Assembly: GCA_011634665.1 (NCBI GenBank)
Contig: WAEK01000021.1
Coordinates: forward strand, 1-64,000
Source of the DNA: Mortierella sp. BCC40632
Taxonomy: Eukaryota; Mortierellomycota; Mortierellomycetes; Mortierellales; Mortierellaceae
DNA: 64,000 nucleotides
Direction of reading: 5' to 3'
Of the stretch, positions 11,931 to 21,905 are shown piece by piece (within the stretch, counting starts at the first letter, position 1; each line of letters opens with the position of its first letter). The position numbers were made by a program, and so were the translations under genes. The notes beneath the pieces were generated by a model, which searched no databases, was not told the DNA's origin, and saw only the letters and a program-made list of their open reading frames with translations.

Positions 11931-12518
11931 ATGTCTTCACCACTATCGCCCAATACTTCAATGTCAGCCTCTCAGGCAAGCGGATTGGAGCAGCAAAAGC
12001 AAACCCCCCATGACACAGTCAGCGAGCCCGTTGGAGGCCTCAGCCTCAAAGAGCTCAAAGGCACGTACCTTGCGACCAGAAGGGCGAACGACGCATTGAG
12101 GAACAGTATCGGGACTGACCACAAAATGGGCAAATTTACAATGATGGATGATTACCATCGTTGGCTGAAACTGGGAGTAGAAGATGAAGAACGCCAAGTA
12201 AAGGACATAACACGCCTGTACCCCGACGACCCAATCTCCAAGCACCATATCTCTGAACAGCGGTTTAAGCGGAAGAGAGAGGTGGAACGGCAGATCGCCA
12301 TGGCAACCGATAATTCGAAAAGGATACGTGCCATGTTCGACAAGACTGTCGAACTAGCAACTCTGCATGCAGAAGCACTGAAAGGAGAAAAGGAGATCAT
12401 TTCCATACACCAAAAGTCGTTGGAGAGGCAGTCCAAGTTCAATGAAGAACTCCTGGCATCAATCAAGCAGCAACAGAAAGAAGATGCTGCTCTGTTAGAC
12501 ACGCTTAAAAAAGAATAA
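11931..12518 (+). CDS. Element B accessory ORF (ORF3), coiled-coil protein of unknown function
   Basis: 195 residues from ATG 11931, in good context (CCACCATGTC). The frame stays open back to 11757, so the start is a choice. The N terminus (MSSPLSPNTS) resembles the gag start of the same element (MSSPIPSPHTP). The rest is charged and helical, with heptad-like Lys/Glu-rich sequence from about residue 100 to the end. There are no Cys/His motifs or membrane segments. It lies between pol and the 3' LTR, where gypsy elements usually have only untranslated sequence. I do not recognise it. It could be a duplicated and diverged gag N-terminal segment or a captured gene. Confidence 0.7.
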   Translation: MSSPLSPNTSMSASQASGLEQQKQTPHDTVSEPVGGLSLKELKGTYLATRRANDALRNSIGTDHKMGKFTMMDDYHRWLKLGVEDEERQVKDITRLYPDDPISKHHISEQRFKRKREVERQIAMATDNSKRIRAMFDKTVELATLHAEALKGEKEIISIHQKSLERQSKFNEELLASIKQQQKEDAALLDTLKKE

Positions 12519-12544
12519 AAGTGTCCAAAATAGTAGACTCAAAA

Positions 12545-12766
12545 GTAATAAGAGGTTTTTATGACAATTATGTCTTTTTCCCTCACACCTTTATTTATTC
12601 AATACAGGAGGTTTTGGCCTTGATGTCTTTTCCCTTCAACTAGAATTCAAAGAGGTTTTAAGGCTTGCTCCTGTTTCTCCTCAATAATAGTACATTCTAC
12701 AGAGGTTTTTCAATTTTCCTCTATAATACCCTGAGGTTTTGCTGATATATTTTCCTCAGATAAGCA
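12545..12766 (+). repeat. Five GAGGTTTT units, several able to form small hairpins, in element B 3' region
   Basis: GAGGTTTT occurs at about 12552, 12608, 12652, 12702 and 12733. Each is followed 10-25 bases later by a pyrimidine block of the CCTC type. The last two form clean inverted repeats (AGAGG with CCTCT; CTGAGG with CCTCAG). The stretch is noncoding. Confidence 0.6.
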
Positions 12767-12825
12767 CATTTGACGAAAGCTGCGGTATAGTTCTACCCAG
12801 AGCCAACGTCTGGAGGGGGGAGCCG

Positions 12826-12997
12826 TGTTGTGGATCGCTCTCCTCCCACAGGTTTGATCTGGTCAGGTGATAGATACAGAAACTGACCAGAGGCTTTACC
12901 TTTTTTATTTAACTAAGAGAGCTGTAATAAATGAACACCACCTTTCTTACTCGTTAACATACGTCCCACTTACCTCTCACTCACACCAACCCACTCA
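12826..12997 (+). repeat. Element B 3' LTR
   Basis: 172 bp, identical to 4334-4505. It is preceded by a purine run (GGAGGGGGGAG, 12812-12822), a plausible polypurine tract, and followed by CCTG, which matches the four bases before the 5' LTR. Confidence 0.95.
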
Positions 12998-14265
12998 CCT
13001 GTTCGAGTTTGTCTTGCTCATACGTGAATTCGCGAAAGTCCTCCTCGGTTAAGAACACGCTGCCAATGAACGTCTCGGCCTCAGGATACTCCATCTGGTT
13101 CTGATATTCCATCCGCGCTAGCATTGTCTTCTTCGTGGATGGCTCAGGACAATCATTAGAATAATGACCTTTCTGACGACAGTTGAAACACTCGATCTCT
13201 TCCAATGGACGCCTTTGACGAGGTCTAACGGCTCCTGGTGCTCGAGGAGTATTATTATTCGGCTGCTGTCTACTGATCATGATGCGGAGCTCATTCACAG
13301 CCTTAGTCAGGCTATCCAGTTCATTATCCTTGACTCCCACTTTCGCAGGCGTCTCCGGCTTGGCAGGACTGGTGGGAGGTTTGCTGGATGGAAAGCTGGA
13401 ACCCTCATTTCCTTCTTTCTCGCTTTTCTCATCGTCGCGCAGACAGGCCCAATGGCTTTCAGCTTGAGCCGCCTTTCGTGCTTCAACGACAGCTTGATCG
13501 ATCGTCTTGGTCCGCTTGACATGTTTGGCAATCTCTTTCGACAGAATACCTGCGTAGAGCGCTTGGATCAGTTGCTTATCGTCGACCGTATGCCGTTTTT
13601 TCATCATGGCTCGTCGATGTCGGGCTACGGCTCGCTCAAAACGAATGAGATATACTCTAGTGATCTCATCCTCTTCCTGCTTGCATGCTCGAATATCCTC
13701 AATCGTTCCCAGTTTCTGCCGAATATGATCAGGCGTGAAACTCTCCTCGAGTTCGTCCAAGATATCCTGGCAATCAGTTTTGGTCCTCCTGATTTCGGAG
13801 AACCAATATTGCTCAGTCGTGCCGACTAAGGCCTGTCCGAGCATCCTCATCGCGATGACATTTCTAGTCTCCTGAGGCAGGTCCCAGATATTCGAGCTGA
13901 GATACGCTCTGAAATATTCCACCCACTCGCCTACATTTTCACCTTTGGGATCGAATTTCTTTCCATGATAGACCCGCTTGTTGGCCTCAGTGATCATCTG
14001 GGGCGTGATGGGGAACACGTTCCGGCACCGGTAAGGGGGCGGTAACAGAACTTGTTACTGGAGCAGGACCCGGGGTCACTCGAACTCGCCTGGTATCCAC
14101 TTGTTCGATGGATGAATGATCATCTCCACTGGCGTCATCCGACTCGGATTGATCTGGCCCCTTTTTTCTCCATTGCTGGAAGTTAGAGGCAGAGGGCATA
14201 CGCAATAATTTCAAGTCCGCTTCAAAACGATCCATTCTCCGATTGTTTTTGCTCTTGCGCTTCAC
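12998..14265 (-). pseudogene. Element A gag (frameshifted)
   Basis: The main frame (14018 down to 12998) is a retrotransposon gag capsid-like region followed by a CCHC zinc knuckle, CFNCRQKGHYSNDC (C-x2-C-x4-H-x4-C), which binds the element RNA. The N-terminal part is in a different frame (14265-13987), and the ATG near 14346 runs into a stop after seven codons, so at least two further frameshifts occur. The right-hand (5') part is disordered and acidic. The left end of the frame is cut by the element B insertion at 12998. Confidence 0.85.
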
Positions 14266-14786
14266 GAATCTGCTTCAACACTGAGAGCAACTCCGACTCC
14301 GGAAATTCTGGCTCGGTTACAGGGGTTCCTGGTGACTCATTTTCGAAAAAAAAAAAAATTTCTTCTTGGTTTGTTTATCCTGGCTTTTTTAATGTTGGAC
14401 AATCCACGATTGCCCAGGTTCTCCACCAGTTTTCTGTGCAAAATAGTGCCTAAATTATCATGACTCTAATCAATATCTGTTCTTCTCTATAATAGACCTC
14501 AGAGACGCAAGCAGGATGGACTAACTTACGAGAACAGGAAAAAAAGGTAACTTCAGGACGAAGGAAGTTGCCCAGAAATAAGAAAGGAGGTCTGGTATTC
14601 TTTCTAACTAATAAGAGAACAATAGAATAGGAGTGGCTATCAACAAATGGGATCTTGTGGTCATAATCCTTTGCGGATCAAACTGGAATGGGTCCGTGAA
14701 GTCCATGCATCGTGGCCGGGAGGACAATGAGCCAAACGATGGTCCATAGACCATTGTTTGGGAGCCTTTCTTGAATGCAATCACCT
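12998..14786 (-). mobile_element. Element A, 5' part (gag and leader), continued right of element B
   Basis: This is the other half of element A, with gag on the minus strand at 12998-14265 and a degraded gag start up to an ATG near 14346. The AT-rich stretch 14347-14786 should include the leader and 5' LTR. I cannot place the LTR boundaries, because the partner LTR is outside the window. Element C begins at 14792. Confidence 0.75.
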
Positions 14787-14791
14787 CCAAA

Positions 14792-14861
14792 TGTACCAGT
14801 ATAAATAGACCCTCCCTCCCCCTCTAATAAACAGCAGCTCTTCTGACCCCTTACTGTTGCA
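14792..14861 (+). repeat. Element C 5' LTR (70 bp)
   Basis: Contains TATAAATA (14800-14807) and AATAAA (14826-14831) only 26 bp apart. Identical to 19779-19848. Confidence 0.95.
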
Positions 14862-15062
14862 TGGCAGCAAAGGTATTCTGATTCACCCTGAACCCTGGCC
14901 CCTGATAATTTTTTTTTCACAACGTCCGCTATAACCACTCCCACCCTGAGCCCCCCCCTGACCCCCCTGACCCCTGCCTCCCCTCCCCAACCACCCCAAA
15001 CACCAGAACCTTGCCTACTCCTTGATCCCCTTGTTGAAGCCTTATCACGTCTCGATATCACA

Positions 15063-15973
15063 ATGTCCTCCGAAGCCCAACCCCCTCTGCCCCTTCCTAC
15101 CGTTACCCCCATCCTGAGAAGTATCAAGGTAGCCGCGATGGATTCACTGCCCTGACATGGCTCCGCAGTGTGAAGCGATATTTTCTGGCGACGGCCACAC
15201 CAGATTCAATCAAGACAGTGGTCGCTGCTTCCCTTCTAGGCGATGCAGCAGGACAATGGTTCGACGGTTCCGGTCTCGCCGATGATGCTGACTTTGCCGA
15301 GTTTGAGAAAAAAAATTCAAGTTGGCTTACATCCCCTCCGACTTTGACCAAGTGCTGCGATCAAGACTGGCGACTCTGAAAATGACCACTACTGTTGATG
15401 CTCATGTCGCCGAAACCAAGCGCCTCCTTACGGCTCTCCTCGCCGATGCCACCTCGGACTTTACTCGTGCCGAGCTGGAGAAGTTTGCACACGTCTCCTT
15501 TTTGGAAGGATGCCCCAAGAACTTACAGCAACTCCTCAGAGCTCTCATGATCACTCAGGTTTTGAATATCTACCAACTCCTCGAGGCAGCCGAGCAGTAC
15601 GACAGAGTGTACAACTTTACACCAGACAACCCAAGGAATAACCAGTCGGGATTCGTGACAACCCAAGCTTCCGTTGTGGCAGCACAAATGCAGGCTCCAG
15701 CATCTGGCCCAACCCCGATGGAGATCGATAATCTTCGAATGGAGATCAATGCCCTCCGACGACACCTCCAAGGCTCAAGCCCCCTCCCAAAATTAACTGA
15801 CACCGAAAGGAAAAAGCTCATGGCCAGGGGTGCTTGCTTTCAAGTGCCGCCGTGATGGACACCGCGCAAATGAGTGCCCAGGCAAAAATGGCGGTCGGCA
15901 TGTGAATAACATAGCGACCGATGAGGGCACCGGCTCCGCGGAGTCGGGAAAAGCCTCGAGCGACCGGGATTAG
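15063..15973 (+). pseudogene. Element C gag (frameshifted)
   Basis: Starts MSSEAQPPLPLP at 15063. Capsid-like sequence continues in shifted frames (15130-15310, then 15322-15840) and ends with a zinc knuckle, CFKCRRDGHRANEC (C-x2-C-x4-H-x4-C). The knuckle is only readable if one extra T near 15838 is discounted. Frame breaks lie near 15110, in an eight-A run near 15310, and near 15838. Stop at 15971. Confidence 0.8.
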
Positions 15974-16319
15974 TCCAGGACCCGGCCGCTGCTGAAGCTC
16001 CCCTCCTCCTTGTCTCTGGACAGGGGAGTGCAAGTAGTCTAGAGTTAAGTATTAAAAATACGGAGAATAAAATTGTTTGTACCCACTCCACCTCCTCACT
16101 ACCCCTCCTCCTATTGAAACTCCCCTATTATGTAAGAAAGACCCTGACCTACCCCCAACCCCTGACCACATGTTTTCGGACCCTCAATCTGACTTTGTCA
16201 GTGAGAAGACAAACTCGTGTGCGACGGTGGACCTGGACCCACTTGCTCCCTCGTCTTTAGACTCTCCCTCCAAGGATACAAAGAAATCAAAAAAAAGCCG
16301 AAAAAGATTAAGCTTTTGT

Positions 16320-19300
16320 TCTTTTTGTCTCTCAAGGACGCAGAACGGACTCTGCTGACATTCATTGGCTCTGTGAATGGTCACCCAGCAAAAATATTGA
16401 TCGACGGTGGTGCTGAAGGTAATGTCATCAGCTACTCTTTCAGAAAGAAACACTCCATTCCCACCACCTCAATCGACCCTATCCCTATTGTCCTCCCAAA
16501 CGGCTCTGCATCATTCGCGGCGAATGCATGCACTATTCAACTACAAAGAGACAAGTATGATGACTTCATCGATGCAATCGAATACAAGTTATCAAAGTAC
16601 GACTTAATCCTCGGAAAACCTTGGCTCACACGGATCAACCCCGTATCAACTGGCAGACAAACGACTTACACTTCCGACACAATGGCAATAAGGTATTCTG
16701 GTGCTGTTCGGAGTCAGACGCCCCATCACTTACCCGTACCACCGATGAATTTGTCTTGAGCCCCATCAACTTCCACTCCATGATGACCCAACCAGGAAGT
16801 GAGGTATTTATGGCACTGGTCAACCTCGCTCCCAATGAGGCAGAAAAAAAAGAGACACCTCCTGAAGTGACCCCGATCCTGGAAGAGTACTCCGACGTGT
16901 TTCCCAAAACACTTCCTGATGGCCTCCCACCGGACAGAGGCGACGACGAAATGCACATCGAGACTGACCCAACAGCCGACCCCCTGTTCGACGACCTGTT
17001 ATTCGTCTTTCAATTGCCGAACTGGATGAGCTTCGTAAGCAACTTGATGAGCTATTGAAAAAGGGATTCATCAAGCCAAGTACTTCTCCATATGGTGCCC
17101 CTGTCCTTTTTGTGAAGAAGAAAGAAGGTACATTGCGTATGTGTGTCGACTACCGGGGATTGAACCGTATCACACAAAAAAAAAACAGGCACCCTCTTCC
17201 ACGCATCGATGAGCTCATCGATAGGATCCGAGACTCCAAGTACTTTACCAAGCTGGATCTAATGTCTGGCTATCACCAACAGCGCATCTATGGCCCTCAT
17301 ACGCACAAGACGGCTTTCCGATGCAGATATGGCCACTTTGAATTTAATGTTATTCCTTTTGGATTGACCAACGCCCCTGCTGCTTTCTCGGCAATGATGC
17401 GAAAGGCTATGGACCCACTTCTCGACAAATGCATTGTTATTTATCTTGACGACATTCTAATATTCTCCAAGACAAAAAAGACCACCTAGAACACATCCGA
17501 AAAGTCCTTGAATTACTCCGCAAGAATAGACTTTATGCAAAGCTCAGCAAATGTTCATTCCTTCAAGAAGAGACCGAGTTCCTCGGCCATATCATCTCCA
17601 AGGACGGTATCAAGCCCAACGGTGGTTTGATCAAGGCTATCCAGGAATGGCCTACCCCTGAGAAGCAGAAAGACGTACAACAGTTCATTGGTCTTGCTCA
17701 GTTTTATCAGCAATACATCAAAGGGTTTGCTGACATTGCTCTACCACTAACAGCACTACTCGGAGAAGGAAAACCGTTCAAGTGGGGGAGATGAGGAGAA
17801 CAAGGCTTTCCTCTCGCTCAAAAGACGTCATGACTAAAGCACCAGTTCTCATTATTTACGACCCTGATCGCGCAACCATTGTGGAAACTGACGCTTCTGG
17901 ATTCGCCGTGGCAGCCGTATTACTCAAAAGGACGATTCAGGACAATGGAGACCAGTTGCCTTCACCTCAAAAGAAAATGAACTCTGCCGAACGCAATTAT
18001 CCAACACATGAACAGGAGCTATTGGCCGTTGTCCATGCACTTAGAACTTGGCGCTATTATTTGGATGGAAAGAAGTTCACTGTCAACACCGATCACGCCA
18101 CTCTCCGCCACTTTCCAACCCAGCCCAAACTCACCAAAAGACAGGCCCGATGGATGGAGCTATTACAAGAGTATGATTTCCAATTCCGCTATAAGCGTGG
18201 AGCCGACAACATTGTTCCTGATGCTCTATCACGACGCCCCGATCTAAAAATGGCCCGCCCTGTACAATTAATTCAGTGGAGGTCTCGCTTGACCCAGGTA
18301 TTAGGCAGCGCCTGATAGAAGGCTATATGACCGATCCTTGTCTGAAGTCGATCTATGAAAGCTGCCTCCAGGGAAGTCCACCCCCACGCTACCATCTGAA
18401 GAAGGATTTGCTTTATGTTTTACGCCGGGGTGACACCTTGCTATGTATTCCTCGCAAAGCTGACATTCGTCTCGATCTATTGCATGATGCCCCGACTCTG
18501 CCATAGCAGGACACTTGGGATTCGACAAGACATATGACAAGATAAGAAGGATTGCCTTCTGGCCCAAGATCGCGAGGGACACCAGGCTTTATGTGCAATC
18601 GTGTGAGAGCTGTCAGCGCAATAAGCCTAGCAACCATCGACCAGTAGGACTACTCCAACCCTTGACAGTACCCGGACAACGATGGGAAACCGTGACAATG
18701 GACTTTGCAGTTAATCTACCCAAGACTCCTCGAGGATATGACGCAATCGCAGTATTTGTTGATAAATTGTCGAAGCAAGTCCACTTTGCCCCTTGTAAGA
18801 CTACGGATACAGCAGCCGACACTGCAAGGATATTTTTCGACAATATATTCAGACTACACGGGATGCCTACGACCATTGTCTCAGACCGCGACACCAAGTT
18901 CTGCAGTCACTTCTGGCAGGAACTGCACAAGCTCATGAATGTTAAGTTGGCTATGTCGACAGCTTTCCACCCCCAGACAGATGGACAGTCGGAGCGAGCA
19001 ATTGGGACACTCTCATCAATACTACGAGCATTTGTCGATCAAAAAGCAGACCAACTGGGACCTCTTTTTGTCTGCTGCCGAATTTGCATACAACAACTCG
19101 GTCAACCCTACCACTGGATACTCGCCCTTCTTCTTGACCATGGGCTACCACCCTAGACTCCCCTCATCTCTTCTCCAACCTACGGAAACCAGTGTACCAA
19201 GTGTGGATGACTTTGTCAACGCTCAGTCCTCCAGCCTCCAAATAGCCCAGGAAAATATCCGTTTGGCACAAAGAGAACCAGGAGTGGAATGCAAATACAA

Positions 19301-19752
19301 AGCGTGTGGACCATGACTACAAAGTTGGTGATATGATCATGCTGAACGCAGAGAACATCACCATCCCAGCATACAGCACAAGATCATCGAAAAAGCTGCA
19401 ACAGCGCTTTATTGGACCATTCCCCTCCTGAAAAAAGCACTCACCTGTTACTTTCAAGGTTGAACTGCCTCCTGCCATGAAAATCCACGATGTCTTCCAT
19501 GTGGACAGGTTCAGACACTACCACCCTTCACCAGAGGACCTTGGAGCTAGGACTCCTCCACGACCTGACCCCGAGATAGTCGACGGCGAAGAGGAGTACG
19601 AGGTAGAAGAAGTGTTGGAGTACCGAAGGCACAGGAGGCAACACCAATTCCCTAGTTCGCTGGAAGGGGACACTAGAGAAGACGATACCTGGGAACCAGT
19701 CAAGAACCTAGAGCATTGCCCCGATCTAGTAGAAAAATTTAAAAAAAGATAA
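16320..19752 (+). pseudogene. Element C pol (frameshifted): protease, RT, RNase H, integrase, chromodomain
   Basis: Protease-like segment with LIDGGAEGN (about 16397); RT from about 17040 ([18 protein letters not shown], then YLDDILIF near 17445); RNase H (TDASGFAVAAVLL near 17890); integrase HHCC with CESCQRN near 18605; core Asp in MDFAVNLP, Asp in SDRDTKF and Glu in GQSERAIG; and a C-terminal chromodomain (about 19590-19745; YEVEEVLEYR, then DTWEPVKNL). Every expected domain is present in order. Frame changes occur near 17010, 17480, 17790, 17830, 17950, 18500, 19060 and 19270, many in runs of A or G. Confidence 0.85.
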
Positions 19753-19778
19753 TGGGTTGGATTTTTAAAAGGGAAAGG

Positions 19779-19848
19779 TGTACCAGTATAAATAGACCCT
19801 CCCTCCCCCTCTAATAAACAGCAGCTCTTCTGACCCCTTACTGTTGCA
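19779..19848 (+). repeat. Element C 3' LTR (70 bp)
   Basis: Identical to 14792-14861. It is preceded by the purine run AAAAGGGAAAGG and followed by the target-site copy CCAAA. Confidence 0.95.
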
Positions 19849-19874
19849 CCAAACCGAGTCTCATACGTACCAAA

Positions 19875-19940
19875 ATGCAGTCGTTACTTCGATCTGTTAA
19901 CTATTCTCCTGCCGTCACGCTGGTGAGGAATCGAGGAGAG
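19875..19940 (+). other. Candidate orphan first exon (mitochondrial-presequence-like)
   Basis: An ATG opens 22 codons (starting MQSLLRSVNYSPAVT and rich in Arg, Ser and Val with no acidic residue until the last codon). It ends exactly at GAG followed by GTATGA, a good fungal 5' splice site. The composition is that of a mitochondrial targeting peptide. No downstream exon is visible before element D, and none is recognised after it. It may be the broken start of a host gene displaced by element insertions, or chance. Confidence 0.3.
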
Positions 19941-20179
19941 GTATGATGAGATCTGTTCAGGACATATGCGAGAAAATAGGCCTTAGTATGAGAGAGTTTG
20001 GAGGGGGAGCATGGTTCCTGTAGAAGTTCGGAGACTTGCTGGTACCTGAAAAAAAGAGCACGCTGGAAGCGAAGTGCAAATGTATTCGGAAGAAAGAAGC
20101 TGCCCTTTATTTAGTGGGGGGGGTGGGGTCCTTATATAGCCCCCACGGGCCACCACCGGAAGACACCTAATCGCGTTTA

Positions 20180-21905
20180 CTACACCACACCAGCTGGAAG
20201 GCGGCGGACTGCTTTGTTACGTTGGCAGCTCGAGCAGGATTCGACATACCGTCGGACATCATTTGACATCTTAGGCCAATAGGCAAACCGCCGTAAGGTG
20301 GCGTATGTCTTGTCAAAGCCGAAGTGGCCTGATATTGCAGCATCATGAACCTCGTGGAGTAGGATTAAACGCAGAGTGGACGACTTCGGGACGCAGAGTA
20401 ATAGGTCACCCTTGCGCTCGACATACAATAGACCGTCCTGCAAAAAGTAGTGTGGTGGTGGTTGGCCTTGAAGACACCTCTCATAGACGGGAGCAAGACC
20501 AGGGTCATCAGCATACCCCTCTATAACGTGCTGTCTCCAACTTGTATCCGTCTGAAGGCTGAAAGAGTTGATGGACATAGGGACAGGATCTGGTTCAAGT
20601 TTATCAGGTTCGCGGTGGTCCGGACGACGAGAGAGAGCATCTGGTACGATGTTCTCAATTCCCCGCTTGAACTTGAACTCGAAATCATACTCTTGGAGGA
20701 GTTCCATCCATCTCGCCTGGCGCCTTGTCAGTTTGGGCTGGGTTGGAAAGTGTCTCAGCGTATCGTGATCGGTATATACAATAAAGTGTGAACCGTCTAA
20801 GTAAAAGCGCCATGTTTTGAGGGCGTGGACAACAGCCAGGAGTTCCTGTTCATGGGTAGGGTAGTTCCGTTCAGCTGGGTTTAGTTTGCGGGATGTAAAT
20901 GCGACAGGTCTGGATGATCCGTCGGCGTCTGTTTGGAAAAGAACAGCACCTATGGCAAATCCAGAGGCATCAGTCTCCACTGTGGACGGCAGATCGGGGT
21001 CAAAGATTCGTAGGACTGGAGCGGAGCTGATTGCAGATTTGAGGCTAAGGAATGCTTGTTCGCTGTTTTCATCCCATACGAACTGATGGTTTTCGCCAAG
21101 GAGGGAGGTGAGGGGAAGTGCGATGTCGGCAAAATTCTTGATATATTGGTGATAAAATTGCGCAAGACCAAGAAATTGCTGAACGTCGCGTTGTTTCTCC
21201 GGTCGTGGCCATTCACGGATCGCTTTAACAAGCCCTGCATTGGTGTGAACGCCATCTTTGGTTATTACATGGCCGAGAAACTCCGTTTCTTCTTTCATGA
21301 AAGAGCACTTGCTCAGCTTGGCGTACAGTCCATGTTTTCGGAGGAGGGCAAGGACACTTCGAATATGGCGGAGATGCTCGGTCTTGGTTTTGAATAAATC
21401 AAGATATCGTCGAGGTAGACGACAACCCACTTGTCCAGAACAGGATCGAGTACTTTCAGCATCATATTGGAAAAGGAAGCCGGTGTGCATTTGTGAGGCC
21501 AAATGGAACCACATTAAACTCAAAATGACCGTATCTGCAGCGAAAAGCGGTCTTGTGCGTGTGTGGTCCATAGATGCGCTGTTGGTGGTAACCAGAAATG
21601 AGGTCAAGCTTGGTAAAGTAGCGAGCGCCACGGAATCTGTCAATAAGCTCGTCTATTCTGGGCAGCGGGTGGCGATTCTTCCTTGTGATACTGTTGAGAG
21701 CACGATAATCGACGCACATTCGGAGAGTGCCATCAGCCTTCTTGACGAATAAAACAGGGGCACCATACGGAGACGTGCTTGGTTTGATGAACTTTTTGGA
21801 GAGTAGGTCGTCCAGTTGTTTCTTTAGCTCGTCAAGTTCAGCAACAGATAGTCGAATGACGGGGCGGAAGGGGGGGTCTGCCGCTGGGTCAGTGTCGATA
21901 CGCAT
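20180..21905 (-). pseudogene. Element D pol: RT, RNase H, truncated integrase
   Basis: RT begins in the frame 21905-21462 ([22 protein letters not shown]) and changes frame near 21470. The YLDD catalytic segment is near 21405, in yet another frame. The long frame from about 21400 to 20180 holds the RT end, RNase H (ETDASGFAIGAVLF, YTDHDTLRHF) and the integrase HHCC finger ending CSSCQRNKAVRRLPAG, then a stop. The DDE core that follows in element C is absent. It cannot support integration. Confidence 0.85.

Larger units (their letters stand above)
4334..12997 (+). mobile_element. Element B, chromovirus (Ty3/gypsy) nested in element A
   Basis: Bounded by two identical 172-bp LTRs that begin TGTTGTGG and end CCCACTCA, flanked by CCTG on each side. 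The order is gag, protease, RT, RNase H, integrase and chromodomain, then an additional ORF and a hairpin-rich 3' region. The gag-pol frame is open throughout once the nested Tc1 element is ignored. Identical LTRs indicate recent insertion, later than the decay of element A. No TGG-type tRNA primer site follows the 5' LTR directly, so self-priming is possible but not shown. Confidence 0.95.
14792..19848 (+). mobile_element. Element C, complete chromovirus with 70-bp LTRs
   Basis: Flanked by CCAAA on both sides (14787-14791 and 19849-19853), with identical 70-bp LTRs starting TGTACCAG and ending CTGTTGCA. TGGCAGCAAAGG directly after the 5' LTR is a plausible primer-binding site. AAAAGGGAAAGG directly before the 3' LTR is a plausible polypurine tract. 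Internal order is gag with zinc knuckle, protease, RT, RNase H, integrase and chromodomain. Ends are perfect but the coding region has about ten frameshifts. Confidence 0.95.
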
